From Pseudoalteromonas sp. MMG007 (GTDB lineage: Bacteria > Pseudomonadota > Gammaproteobacteria > Enterobacterales > Alteromonadaceae), in contig NZ_JAGJEI010000016.1 of assembly GCF_018100985.1 (NCBI RefSeq), positions 42,881 to 106,880 on the forward strand: 64,000 bases of DNA, given 5' to 3'. The notes under the pieces were generated by a model. It was given only the letters and a program-made list of their open reading frames with translations. It was not told where the DNA came from and ran no database searches. Below, piece after piece: positions 9,437-18,941 of the stretch (positions are counted from its first letter, which is position 1; the number at the start of each line of letters is the position of its first letter). Position numbers and translations under genes: made by a program.

Positions 9437-11966
9437 ACAAGGTGAACAAGTGTGTGTAGTAAAGGGGTGGCAAGAAGGCCCTGTTATCGATGAAAGTACG
9501 CTTAAAGATGACCTAACACGGCATTTTTATTATACCCTCGGACGAGATAAAGTAGGCGAGTCGCAGCATTACTTGTATCACGCATTAGCACTTACAATTC
9601 GCGATAGACTCGTTGCGCGCTGTAGAGAAACAAACCAACAAATTAAGCAAAATAAACGCCGCAAAACAGCTTATTTATCGCTTGAATTTTTGATGGGGCG
9701 AGCGCTGGGTAACGCAGTATTAAATTTAGATTTAGATGAGCAAGTAACCGCTGCGCTTCAAGAATATTGCACAACAATAGAAACCATTGAAGATGCTGAG
9801 CACGATGCAGGACTTGGCAATGGTGGCCTAGGGCGACTCGCTGCTTGTTTTTTAGATAGCTGCGCAAGCTTAGCATTACCTGTTGTTGGTTATGGCCTGC
9901 GTTATGAATACGGTATGTTTAATCAGTCAATTAAAGATGGCAACCAAATAGAGCAACCAGATAATTGGCTAAGAGAGGGCCATCCTTGGGAGCTTAGTGC
10001 ACCTGAGCATGCTAAACGCGTGAAATTTGGTGGTTATGTGCAAAGCTATACAGATAAATACGCACGTGATCATCGTCAATGGATAAGCTCACAAGATGTT
10101 TTAGCCGTACCTTATGATGTACCAGTACCTGGTTATAAAAACAACATTGTAAATACACTTCGCTTGTGGAAATCAGAAGCAACCGATGAGTTTAATTTAA
10201 CCGAGTTTAATGCCGGCAGTTACTCAGAAGCCGTTGCGCAAAAAAACTTAGCAGAGCAAATTACTATGGTGCTGTATCCAAACGATAGCAGCGAAAATGG
10301 TAAAGAACTTAGATTACGTCAACAGTATTTTTTATCATCGGCGAGTATTCAAGACATTGTTGATCAGTGGGTAAGTGAGCACGGCGAAAATTTTGCAGAC
10401 TTTGCCGATTATCATGTATTTCAATTAAACGATACCCACCCAAGCATTGCAGTGGCAGAGCTTATGCGTATTTTAATTGATGACTACGAGCTTGATTGGG
10501 ATGATGCATGGCAAATAACGACCAAAACTATGGCTTACACAAATCATACGTTACTTCCAGAAGCGCTAGAAAAATGGTCTGTATCGTTATTTGCAAAACT
10601 TTTACCGCGCATTTTAGAAATAGTATTTGAAATAAACGCACGCTTTTTAGCACAAGTTGCTCAGCAATGGCCTGGGGACGTTGAAAAACAGCGCGCATTG
10701 TCACTGATTGAAGAGGGAGATGAGCCACAAATTCGCATGGCTTATCTAGCTATTGTAGGGAGTTACTCAGTAAACGGTGTTGCAGCACTTCATACTGAAT
10801 TATTAAAAGCAGGTTTATTTAAAGAGTTTTATGCGCTTTGGCCAAACAAATTTAACAATAAAACCAATGGTGTTACACCAAGACGTTGGCTTGCGCATTG
10901 TAATGTGAGCTTAAGTAAGCTAATTAGCGAAAAAATTGGCCACGATTGGGTTAAAGAGTTTTCTAAAATTAGCGACTTACGTCGTTATTATGATGACAAA
11001 AAATTTCATGAACAGTGGCAAAATGCAAAACGCGAAAACAAGCAACGTTTGGTCGATTTAGTTAAAGCGCGTTGTGGCGTTGAATTTGATGTATCAATGA
11101 TGTTTGACGTACAGGTAAAACGTATTCATGAGTACAAACGTCAGCTTTTAAATATATTACATGTTATTCATTTATACGACCGTATTCGCCGTGGCGACAC
11201 TCAAGGTATTGTGCCTCGCTGTGTATTATTGGGCGGTAAAGCTGCGCCTGGTTATTATATGGCCAAAAAAATAATCAAGCTGATTAATAACGTAGCAGAG
11301 GTTATTAATAAAGACCCTCAAGCAGCTCCATACCTGCGAGTCGCATTTTTACCAAACTACAATGTAACGGCTATGGAAACTATTTGTCCTGCAACGGATT
11401 TATCAGAGCAAGTATCTACCGCAGGAAAAGAAGCATCAGGCACGGGTAACATGAAGTTTATGATGAATGGTGCGCTGACTATCGGCACATTGGATGGCGC
11501 TAACATCGAAATTAGAGATGCCGTTGGTGCAGATAATTTCTTTTTATTTGGTGCTCAAGCGCACGAAATTGACGATATTAAATCGCGTTACAACCCCGAG
11601 CTTTTAATTGCACAAAATAGTGATTTAAATAATGTAATGCAACTTCTTCAAAGTGGGCATTTTAATTTATTTGAACCATGCTTATTTGAAGACATTACAA
11701 ATTCGATAAAAAGCCCTCACGATCCATGGCTAACAGCACATGATTTTGAAAGTTATGTAGCAGCGCAAAAAGAAGTCGATAAAGCCTATGCAGATCAAAC
11801 CTACTGGACACAAATGAGTATTTTAAATACTGCAGCCAGTGGTATGTTTTCAAGTGATAGAACCATTAGCCAATATAGTGAAGATATTTGGCATTTAGAC
11901 CCCCTCAATATTAGTGAAGCGGACTTAACGACAACATCAAGCCATGCCACTAAAAGCCTAGACTAA
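9429..11966 (+). CDS. glgP: Glycogen phosphorylase, GT35
   Basis: GlgP phosphorolyses alpha-1,4 linkages of glycogen to glucose-1-phosphate with a PLP cofactor. The 845-residue product is full length. It contains [20 protein letters not shown] and [17 protein letters not shown] near the N-terminus, HEYKRQLLN in the middle, and the PLP site [19 protein letters not shown], whose lysine is at about residue 676. It starts inside the end of glgX (8-base overlap, GAAGG upstream) and ends 14 bases before glgC. A degradative enzyme in the same message as branching enzyme and pyrophosphorylase implies control at enzyme level, probably allosteric, rather than separate transcription. Confidence 0.96.
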   Translation: MAKQGEQVCVVKGWQEGPVIDESTLKDDLTRHFYYTLGRDKVGESQHYLYHALALTIRDRLVARCRETNQQIKQNKRRKTAYLSLEFLMGRALGNAVLNLDLDEQVTAALQEYCTTIETIEDAEHDAGLGNGGLGRLAACFLDSCASLALPVVGYGLRYEYGMFNQSIKDGNQIEQPDNWLREGHPWELSAPEHAKRVKFGGYVQSYTDKYARDHRQWISSQDVLAVPYDVPVPGYKNNIVNTLRLWKSEATDEFNLTEFNAGSYSEAVAQKNLAEQITMVLYPNDSSENGKELRLRQQYFLSSASIQDIVDQWVSEHGENFADFADYHVFQLNDTHPSIAVAELMRILIDDYELDWDDAWQITTKTMAYTNHTLLPEALEKWSVSLFAKLLPRILEIVFEINARFLAQVAQQWPGDVEKQRALSLIEEGDEPQIRMAYLAIVGSYSVNGVAALHTELLKAGLFKEFYALWPNKFNNKTNGVTPRRWLAHCNVSLSKLISEKIGHDWVKEFSKISDLRRYYDDKKFHEQWQNAKRENKQRLVDLVKARCGVEFDVSMMFDVQVKRIHEYKRQLLNILHVIHLYDRIRRGDTQGIVPRCVLLGGKAAPGYYMAKKIIKLINNVAEVINKDPQAAPYLRVAFLPNYNVTAMETICPATDLSEQVSTAGKEASGTGNMKFMMNGALTIGTLDGANIEIRDAVGADNFFLFGAQAHEIDDIKSRYNPELLIAQNSDLNNVMQLLQSGHFNLFEPCLFEDITNSIKSPHDPWLTAHDFESYVAAQKEVDKAYADQTYWTQMSILNTAASGMFSSDRTISQYSEDIWHLDPLNISEADLTTTSSHATKSLD

Positions 11967-11980
11967 ATGGAGAGAGTATT

Positions 11981-13282
11981 ATGCCTAATTATGCAAATCG
12001 CTACATCAGTAGCCTAACCAGAGAAACCTACGCGTTAATACTGGCTGGTGGGCGTGGCTCTCGCTTGCATGAGCTAACTGATTGGCGAGCGAAACCTGCG
12101 GTCTATTTTGGCGGCAAGCATCGGATTATCGATTTTCCTTTATCAAACTGTATTAACTCTGGTGTAAGGCGAGTAGGTATTGCTACACAATATAAGTCGC
12201 ACTCACTAATAAGACACGTTAATCGTGCATGGGGACATTTTAAAAAGGAGCTTGGAGAGTCTGTAGAAATTTTACCAGCCTCTCAACGTCAAGGTGACGA
12301 TTGGTACTGTGGTACCGCCGATGCCGTGTTTCAAAATATAGATATTATTCGTCATGAGCTACCAAAATATGTAATGATTTTGTCAGGTGATCATGTTTAT
12401 CGTATGGACTACGGTGCGTTACTTGCAGAGCACGTTCAAAAGGGCGCAGATATGACTGTATGCTGCTTAGAAGTGCCTGTTGAAGAGGCTGCAGATACCT
12501 TTGGTGTAATGACTGTGGATGAGCAAAACCGTGTATGTCGTTTTGATGAAAAACCAGCTATGCCAAGTTCAGTACCTGGTAAACCAGGCACATGTTTAGC
12601 CTCTATGGGTAATTATGTGTTTAATACAGAGTTTTTATTTGAACAGCTTAAAAAAGATTCTGAAAACGAAGGTTCAGGACGCGATTTTGGCCACGATATC
12701 ATCCCAGCTATTATTGAAGAGCATAATGTGTTTGCTTTTCCGTTTAGGGATCCACTTCAAGAAGGTCAGCCATATTGGCGCGATGTAGGTACGCTCGATT
12801 CGTTTTGGGAAGCCAATATGGAGCTTGTAATGCCAGAGCCACAATTGGATTTGTATGATCCAACTTGGCCAATATGGACATATCAAGAGCAATTACCGCC
12901 CGCTAAGTTTATTTTTGATGATGACGACAGGCGCGGAATGGCCCTAGATTCGACTGTTTCGGGTGGGTGTATCATTTCAGGATCAGCTGTCAGAAAATCA
13001 CTGTTGTTTTCAAACGTGCATGTGCGCTCATTTTGTGAGATTGAGCAATCAGTTATTTTACCGGGTGCAGTAATTAATCGCGGCTGTAAAATCAAACGAG
13101 CAATAATAGATAGAAGCTGTGAAATACCGGCAGGCCTTGAAATTGGTATTGACCGCAAAACGGATGAGCAGAATGGTTTTAGAGTTTCTAAAAAAGGTAT
13201 AGTTTTAGTGACTCGTGATATGCTCACTGAGCTTGCTAAAAAGTTAGAGCGCCAATCTCAAGAGAATAAAAAGCTAGCGTAA
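11981..13282 (+). CDS. glgC: Glucose-1-phosphate adenylyltransferase (ADP-glucose pyrophosphorylase)
   Basis: GlgC makes ADP-glucose from glucose-1-phosphate and ATP, the committed step of bacterial glycogen synthesis. The 433-residue product has the nucleotide-binding start [20 protein letters not shown], then [19 protein letters not shown], the substrate region [11 protein letters not shown] and VCRFDEKP, and a C-terminal left-handed beta-helix (about 310-420). Length matches the enterobacterial enzyme (431). GGAGAG lies upstream of the ATG. It sits 14 bases after glgP. A perfect inverted repeat separates it from glgA. Confidence 0.95.
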   Translation: MPNYANRYISSLTRETYALILAGGRGSRLHELTDWRAKPAVYFGGKHRIIDFPLSNCINSGVRRVGIATQYKSHSLIRHVNRAWGHFKKELGESVEILPASQRQGDDWYCGTADAVFQNIDIIRHELPKYVMILSGDHVYRMDYGALLAEHVQKGADMTVCCLEVPVEEAADTFGVMTVDEQNRVCRFDEKPAMPSSVPGKPGTCLASMGNYVFNTEFLFEQLKKDSENEGSGRDFGHDIIPAIIEEHNVFAFPFRDPLQEGQPYWRDVGTLDSFWEANMELVMPEPQLDLYDPTWPIWTYQEQLPPAKFIFDDDDRRGMALDSTVSGGCIISGSAVRKSLLFSNVHVRSFCEIEQSVILPGAVINRGCKIKRAIIDRSCEIPAGLEIGIDRKTDEQNGFRVSKKGIVLVTRDMLTELAKKLERQSQENKKLA

Positions 13283-13308
13283 TTAGCTAAATAAGCACGA
13301 CAACACAG

Positions 13309-13330
13309 GCTTGCTCAAAATTGAGCAAGC
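13309..13330. promoter_or_regulatory. Perfect 10-bp inverted repeat between glgC and glgA
   Basis: GCTTGCTCAA, two As, then TTGAGCAAGC make a perfect palindrome 27 bases after the glgC stop and 30 bases before the glgA start. No run of Ts follows, so a strong intrinsic terminator is unlikely. It could be an mRNA hairpin that sets relative glgA output, or a protein-binding site. Confidence 0.5.
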
Positions 13331-13360
13331 TAATATAGGTTTATAGGAAGTAGTAAATTA

Positions 13361-14896
13361 ATGCATGTATTAATGGTTGCAGCAGAAAATGACGCGTTAC
13401 CAGGCGCTAAAGTCGGTGGAGTAGCGGATGTAGTTCGTGATGCACCAAAAGCGCTTGCTGAGCAAGGGGTGAGTGTTGACGTAGTGATTCCTGATTATGG
13501 ATTTGATGAACTTAACCGCACTCATATTGGTGATGTCACTGTTGCATTTAATGCTCACCCACATGTATTAACGCTTTTTAAAATAGAGCAATCGCAAAGT
13601 AATGTAGCGCAAATTGTTATTAGTCATCCATTGTTTAGAAATTCGGGTAGTGTGTACTGTAATGATGCACCAGGAAGGCCTTTCGCAACTGATGCAACAA
13701 AGTTTGCTTTGTTTAACGCAGCGGTTTGTGAAGCGTTGCTACAAGGTATTTTAAAGCGCCCAACAGCGCTTCATTTACATGATTGGCATAGTGCATGTGT
13801 GGCCGTGTTGCTTAAATTTGAGCTACGCTATCGGGAATTAAATAACTTAAAAATTGCCTACACAGTTCATAACATTGCCTTGCAAGGAATTAGACCTTTT
13901 AAGCACGATGACTCAAGCTTAGAGGCTTGGTTTCCTTCACTAAGTTACGATGGGCAACAACTATGCGATCCCCGTTATCCACATTGCTTTAACCCGATGC
14001 GTAGTGCAATTAACCTAGCTGATAAGGTTCATTTAGTATCGCCTACTTATAGCCAGGAAGTACTTAAGCCAAGCAATTACGAACATGGTTTTTTTGGTGG
14101 CGAAGGGCTAGAGCAAGACTTAAAAAATGCAGCAACTGAAGGAAAGCTCGTAGGTATTTTAAATGGCTGCGAATACCCTAATAGTACTGATAACAAAGTC
14201 ACACTGGATGATCTATATAGCCAAGCACAAAGCACCTTATTTAGTTGGATGGCAAAAACGCCGCAACTTCAAAGTAGCTACTATATTGCGCATCAACGGT
14301 TACAGCAATTTATGTTATTACCTGTTAAAGGGCCATTAATTACGAGTGTTGGTAGGCTTACAGAGCAAAAAGTATTACTTTTATGCCAATCTATTGATGG
14401 CGAATTAGTAATAGATAAAGTGTGTAAAATGGTTAGTGAATCTAATGGCCGGATTATTATTTTAGGATCAGGTGACGAGGTACTCGAAGAGCTATTTACT
14501 AAAGCAATGGCACGTAATTCAAACCTGTTATTTTTAAAAGGCTACGGCCAAGGGGTTGGGGATTTAATGTATAAGTTAGGTGACTTATTTTTAATGCCCA
14601 GCTCATTCGAACCATGTGGTATTAGCCAAATGTTAGCAATGCGAGCAGGGCAACCATGCTTAGTTCATAGTGTTGGCGGGCTAAAAGATACTGTTCAGCA
14701 TTACGAAAATGGCTTTAGTTTTAATGCTGGTACGCTTAGTAAACAAACAGATTCACTGTTAGAATGTTTGAATGAGACACTAACGCTACATAAACAAGAT
14801 CCTAAGCAATGGCAGCAAATTAAAGCTAATGCTAAAGGGGCACGTTTTTCGTGGCCGAAAGTGGCAACTGATTATATTTCATACTTATATCAATAA
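13361..14896 (+). CDS. glgA: Glycogen synthase (ADP-glucose type), GT5
   Basis: GlgA adds glucose from ADP-glucose to the non-reducing ends of glycogen. The 511-residue product has the GT5 signature near the N-terminus, AKVGGVADVVRDAPKAL (the KxGG motif binding ADP-glucose), HLHDWHSACVAVLL in the first Rossmann domain, and TSVGRLTEQKVLLL and MPSSFEPCGISQMLAMRAG in the second. It is about 30 residues longer than E. coli GlgA. The gap to glgC is 78 bases and holds a hairpin. A GGAAG ribosome site precedes the ATG. It completes the glycogen locus. Confidence 0.93.
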   Translation: MHVLMVAAENDALPGAKVGGVADVVRDAPKALAEQGVSVDVVIPDYGFDELNRTHIGDVTVAFNAHPHVLTLFKIEQSQSNVAQIVISHPLFRNSGSVYCNDAPGRPFATDATKFALFNAAVCEALLQGILKRPTALHLHDWHSACVAVLLKFELRYRELNNLKIAYTVHNIALQGIRPFKHDDSSLEAWFPSLSYDGQQLCDPRYPHCFNPMRSAINLADKVHLVSPTYSQEVLKPSNYEHGFFGGEGLEQDLKNAATEGKLVGILNGCEYPNSTDNKVTLDDLYSQAQSTLFSWMAKTPQLQSSYYIAHQRLQQFMLLPVKGPLITSVGRLTEQKVLLLCQSIDGELVIDKVCKMVSESNGRIIILGSGDEVLEELFTKAMARNSNLLFLKGYGQGVGDLMYKLGDLFLMPSSFEPCGISQMLAMRAGQPCLVHSVGGLKDTVQHYENGFSFNAGTLSKQTDSLLECLNETLTLHKQDPKQWQQIKANAKGARFSWPKVATDYISYLYQ

Positions 14897-14988
14897 AGTT
14901 AATGTAAATATGGTATGCCTTGGTGACACAACACTGTATTTGCGTTATTACTTACTTGGTATTAGTTAAATTAATAAAAGTAGGTAAT

Positions 14989-16203
14989 GTGTCTGTATTT
15001 GTTGCAAGGCAAGCAATATTTAATCGTCGTCAAAACGTAGTAGCCTACGAGTTGTTATTTAGAGACAGCCCAAAAAACTATTTCCCTGATATTTGTGAAG
15101 GTGAGGCAACCGCGCGTCTAATCATGGAAAACCAACTAAACCTCGGAACGCGCCATATTACCTCTGGTAAAAAAGCTTTAATAAATATAGGACCCGAATC
15201 GTTAGAACTTGATTTGTGTGCTTTTTTACCTTGCCAAGATGTTGTAATTGAATTACTTGAAACCATAGAGCCAAACGATAAAAACTACGAAATGTGTCGG
15301 GATTTATTTCATCGCAATTTTAATCTTGCACTGGATGATTTTGTATATAAGCCGCAATGGGATAGGTTTTTAAAGCTCGTCAAGCTTATAAAATTTGATA
15401 TTTCAGTTACACCACTCAATGAGATCACACCCGTAATAAAAAAGCTCCAGCAGCACAAAAAAATAAAACTATTAGCTGAAAAGCTCGAAACTCAAGAGGA
15501 TTTTGAGCTTGCGCATAAAATGGGGTTTGATTATTTCCAGGGGTACTTTTTTGCAAAGCCAACCATGATCACACAAAACGACATTGATTATAATTATTCT
15601 TTGGTGGTTGCCATATACGCAGAAATAATGAAACCAAGCCCAGATATAAAAGCAATTGCTGGCTTGTTTGAACTTGATGCCGCATTAGCTTATAAATTAC
15701 TTAGGCTGCTTAACAGTGGTGTTTTTCCTATTCAAAGCAAAATTTCATCACTTAAACAAGCTTTAGTATACCTTGGTCATGAGCGTTTAAAAAAGTTTGT
15801 GAGCCTTATTGTGACCGCCCATACTGCAGGTAAAAAACCAGCAGAACTTATGCAAATATGCGTTGTTCGTGCCCGTTTTTGTGAATTAATTGCAAAAAAA
15901 ATAGCAAAGCAACAATCAGACGAAGCTTTTTTGACGGGTTTATTTTCATTACTTGACGCAATACTGGATCAGCCAATGAGCCTTCTTGTTGAAAAACTCC
16001 CCTTTCCAGATGAGATAAAAGCCGCGTTATTAGATGAAAAAAACACCCTGTATTATATTCTAAATGTTGTTAAAGCGTTCGAAACAGGAAGTTGGTGGGC
16101 GCTAGAGCAAGCTGTAATATTAATTAACTTAAATAGCAAAGCTTTACCTGAGCTCTACCAACAAGCAGTTGACTGGGCAGACAATTACAAAAATAACAGT
16201 TAA
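14989..16203 (+). CDS. EAL-HDOD signalling protein (YuxH/CdgJ type)
   Basis: The product of about 404 residues starts MSVFVARQAIFNRRQNVVAYELLFRDS, the usual opening of the EAL-HDOD family. An EAL-like domain covers about 1-195 and an HDOD domain about 200-400. The EAL motif reads ELL, and metal-binding residues appear incomplete, so it may bind c-di-GMP or act as an adaptor rather than a phosphodiesterase. GTG 14989 is chosen because conserved sequence begins there; upstream in-frame codons look non-coding. It follows glgA by 92 bases, but no functional tie to glycogen is evident. Family members affect motility and biofilm in Vibrio. Confidence 0.8.
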   Translation: MSVFVARQAIFNRRQNVVAYELLFRDSPKNYFPDICEGEATARLIMENQLNLGTRHITSGKKALINIGPESLELDLCAFLPCQDVVIELLETIEPNDKNYEMCRDLFHRNFNLALDDFVYKPQWDRFLKLVKLIKFDISVTPLNEITPVIKKLQQHKKIKLLAEKLETQEDFELAHKMGFDYFQGYFFAKPTMITQNDIDYNYSLVVAIYAEIMKPSPDIKAIAGLFELDAALAYKLLRLLNSGVFPIQSKISSLKQALVYLGHERLKKFVSLIVTAHTAGKKPAELMQICVVRARFCELIAKKIAKQQSDEAFLTGLFSLLDAILDQPMSLLVEKLPFPDEIKAALLDEKNTLYYILNVVKAFETGSWWALEQAVILINLNSKALPELYQQAVDWADNYKNNS

Positions 16204-16222
16204 AGGAAGTTTTACCTAAGTT

Positions 16223-17308
16223 ATGCGCAATCATAATATGGATTTTATACGTGGTATTGCAGTGCTTTGCCTTGTTTACATGAATGGCTATGCTTTTGGA
16301 TTAATGGATTATATCTATACGCCTTTAGCTACCCCACCTTTTAGTGATGCTGTAATTCATACCCTTAGTAGTATTTTTATCGATGGGCGTTTTAGAACGC
16401 TGTTCAGCCTTCTCTTTGGTGCTGGGCTATTTATCCAATGGCAGTGCTGCAAATCAACTATTCCTATAAAAGCGAGACTTTATTGGCTCATTATTTTTGG
16501 CTTAGCACATGGTTTTTTGCTTTGGGCTGGCGATATTTTATTTGTTTACGGCGTATGTGGTTGGTGGGTGCTCAAATATGTAGAAACTAATAATGATATG
16601 CTTTTAAAAAGAGGCATTATATTAATGTTATTAGCGAGTGCAATAACCTTTTTGTTTTTAATGAACTTGCCTGATGAGAATATTTACCGTGACTCTCAAG
16701 CATTTATAGACTTATATAGCCCGCATTATATAGACTATTTTATCAGTAACTTAGGTTACAATATGATTGCAGTTGTAGCGGTTCCATTTTTAGCTTTTTT
16801 GATGTTTTCTGGCATTATGCTCATTGGAATATACTTATATAAGTTGGAGGTATTTACCGAAGGGCTTACTTCGCAGCAGTTATTTGTGTGCGTTAGTGGG
16901 GCGTTTGTTTTTACAAGCTTAAGGCTTTTAATACCTCAGGGAAATGATGGTTTAAGTATAGCGACTCAAGAATTAGTAAATACATTTGCAGCGCTTTTTG
17001 TGGCCGTGCTTTATATTCATATTTTTGTTAAATTTTGTAATAATCGCGCATATGTAGGCACGCTTATTCAACAAGCAGGGCGATTAGCATTCACCTTATA
17101 TATAAGCCAAACCATCATGCAATTACTGCTCTATAAAGTTTTATTTCCGCAGTGGGTATTAGGCTTTAATCGTATAGATTATTGGTTAGTAGCAACCAGT
17201 TTGGTCATTGTGCAATTATTATTTACAGCGCTGTATAGCCGTTTTTATAAACAAGGGCCGCTAGAATTTATATGGCGTAAGCTAACCCAGTTAAAAATTA
17301 GTGCTTAA
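16223..17308 (+). CDS. DUF418-family multi-pass membrane protein (YeiB-like)
   Basis: The 361-residue product is strongly hydrophobic with about nine or ten predicted membrane segments. It opens with DFIRGIAVLCLVYMNGYAF and has RFRTLFSLLFGAGLFIQW, which is typical of DUF418 proteins. The C-terminal third, including AGRLAFTLYISQTIMQLLLY, fits the DUF418 domain proper. The biochemical function of the family is not established; a transport or acyltransferase-like role has been suggested by resemblance only. It begins 19 bases after the EAL-HDOD gene and may share its transcript. Confidence 0.8.
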   Translation: MRNHNMDFIRGIAVLCLVYMNGYAFGLMDYIYTPLATPPFSDAVIHTLSSIFIDGRFRTLFSLLFGAGLFIQWQCCKSTIPIKARLYWLIIFGLAHGFLLWAGDILFVYGVCGWWVLKYVETNNDMLLKRGIILMLLASAITFLFLMNLPDENIYRDSQAFIDLYSPHYIDYFISNLGYNMIAVVAVPFLAFLMFSGIMLIGIYLYKLEVFTEGLTSQQLFVCVSGAFVFTSLRLLIPQGNDGLSIATQELVNTFAALFVAVLYIHIFVKFCNNRAYVGTLIQQAGRLAFTLYISQTIMQLLLYKVLFPQWVLGFNRIDYWLVATSLVIVQLLFTALYSRFYKQGPLEFIWRKLTQLKISA

Positions 17309-17393
17309 AAACCTATTTATATTAAATTAGGGGCGAAAAATAAGCGTGTGTGGTTTACACTAGTCGCCTTTAAAATTACGACTGTTAAGTGCC

Positions 17394-18392
17394 ATGACCG
17401 AATTAAAACGTTTAAATAAATTTATTAGTGAAACCGGGTTTTGCTCACGCAGAGAAGCCGATAAATATATTGAGCAGGGTCGTGTTACGGTTAACGGTAA
17501 TATGCCAGAAATGGGTGTAAAAGTTGCAGATACCGATAACGTTTTAATTGATGGTAATCCTCTTCGTGCAAAGCCTAAACGTGTGTACATTGCTTATAAC
17601 AAGCCTGTGGGTATTACCTGTACCACTGAGAGTAAAATCCAGAGTAATATAGTTAAAGCGGTTAACTACCCAACTCGTATATTTCCTATTGGCCGGTTAG
17701 ATAGACCTTCAGAAGGGCTCATATTTTTAACCAACGAAGGCGATATCGTAAATAAAATCTTGCGCGCTGGTAACAATCACGAAAAAGAATACGTAGTCAC
17801 GGTAGATAAACCACTCAACCGCCAATTTGTGACTAAAATGGCAAACGGTATTCCTATTTTAGACACTGTTACAAAAAAGTGTAAAGTGACCCAAACAGCT
17901 CCACAAGAATTTAAAATTGTTCTTACTCAGGGTTTAAACCGCCAAATTCGCCGTATGTGTGAATACTTAGGCTATGAAGTTGTGACTTTAAAACGTACAC
18001 GCATTATGAACGTGACGCTAAAGGGCTTAAAGGTAGGGCAGTGGCGACATTTAACCGATGTAGAAATGGCGCAAATTAACGACTCAATTGCTGGTTCAGG
18101 TAAAACACAAGAGCACTCTGTTGATACTAATAAGCAAGGCGCAAGCAATAATAAAAGCGAGCCTAAAAAGCGTGATTTTCAGGGCGAAAATCCACGAGCA
18201 TTTAATAATGAACGAGGCACTCGAACTCAAAGAAGTAACTCACCATTTCAAAAACGATCTACTACGTATGTAGGTAAGGGCGGAGCCGTTAAAAACACAC
18301 AAAATGATAGCAAAGGTTCAAATAACACACCTACTTCAAAACCCGCTAATCGTAAAACGCGCTCCTCTGGTACCTTAAGCTTGAAAAAGTAG
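17394..18392 (+). CDS. rluF: 23S rRNA pseudouridine synthase RluF
   Basis: RluF isomerises a uridine (2604 in E. coli numbering) in 23S rRNA. An S4 RNA-binding domain lies at about 5-60 ([20 protein letters not shown]). The RsuA-type catalytic domain has [20 protein letters not shown] with catalytic Asp about 103, followed by [20 protein letters not shown] and [17 protein letters not shown], which closely follow E. coli RluF. The last 100 or so residues are a low-complexity tail rich in N, K, S, T and R, probably disordered, as in E. coli but longer. It appears monocistronic, 85 bases after the DUF418 gene. Confidence 0.93.
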   Translation: MTELKRLNKFISETGFCSRREADKYIEQGRVTVNGNMPEMGVKVADTDNVLIDGNPLRAKPKRVYIAYNKPVGITCTTESKIQSNIVKAVNYPTRIFPIGRLDRPSEGLIFLTNEGDIVNKILRAGNNHEKEYVVTVDKPLNRQFVTKMANGIPILDTVTKKCKVTQTAPQEFKIVLTQGLNRQIRRMCEYLGYEVVTLKRTRIMNVTLKGLKVGQWRHLTDVEMAQINDSIAGSGKTQEHSVDTNKQGASNNKSEPKKRDFQGENPRAFNNERGTRTQRSNSPFQKRSTTYVGKGGAVKNTQNDSKGSNNTPTSKPANRKTRSSGTLSLKK

Positions 18393-18406
18393 CGCTGAAA
18401 ACTTCA

Positions 18407-18625
18407 CTACCACTGTATTTGATGAACAATATTACCCAGTGGGTTTTTAACGCCCACTAAGTTTATATTTTCGTTTTGTAAGCGCTGCAATGCAGGTTTA
18501 TCTAAGTACCACCTAAAAGAGCGCTTTGAGTAAGTATTTAAGTCTAGCACAATCAGTTTTGCGCAGTTGTATTCGTAATCAGTCGGGCACGCCTCTACGG
18601 TGACTAGCGATACGTCTGCTGCCAG
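18407..18625 (-). pseudogene. Remnant of the 3' end of an unknown gene
   Basis: On the minus strand one frame is open for 72 codons between a TAG at 18626-18628 and a TAG at 18407-18409. It reads like real protein, for example LIVLDLNTYSKRSFRWYLDK and LQRLQNENINLVGVKNP, but has no credible start or ribosome site. It lies in a gap of about 550 bases that otherwise looks decayed. I read it as the leftover C-terminus of a deleted or rearranged gene. The family is not recognised. A short live gene starting at a rare codon is the less likely alternative. Confidence 0.45.
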
Positions 18626-18628
18626 CTA

Positions 18629-18884
18629 TTATCGCTATAATAAGCCAATAACTTTACTGAAATACAAAAACTAGCCCACAGCCATAAATAAACTAAAACC
18701 GGTCTAAAAAATACCAAGCCAACCCCTAAGCCGTCTATCGTGCTGCAGGGCCTGTTGACCTTTCAGGATTAAAACTTGTTCAAACTAGGGGCGATTTAAT
18801 CGTGGCGCGAGGATTGTAACCTCGTGGGCTAAGTAAAAACTGAGCAACAAAGAGGAAATTACTTCTAGTTTGTTTTATATATTA
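18629..18884. other. Gene-free stretch between a gene remnant and the RND operon terminator
   Basis: No coding frame is convincing here. A short hairpin (CGAGG, seven bases, CCTCG) lies at 18808-18824. The stretch around 18747-18870 is less AT-rich than normal intergenic DNA here and could be a mobile-element remnant. I could not match it to a family. Confidence 0.3.
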
Positions 18885-18917
18885 AAAAACGCAGCCCGAT
18901 TGAGCGAGCTGCGTTTA
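18885..18917 (-). terminator. Terminator of the RND efflux operon
   Basis: AAACGCAGC and GCTGCGTTT flank a 12-base loop. Read on the minus strand, the hairpin is followed by TTTTTTAATA. It lies 25 bases past the stop of the RND permease gene. Confidence 0.75.
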
Positions 18918-18941
18918 TACGTGTTTTATAGCTTTACTAAA

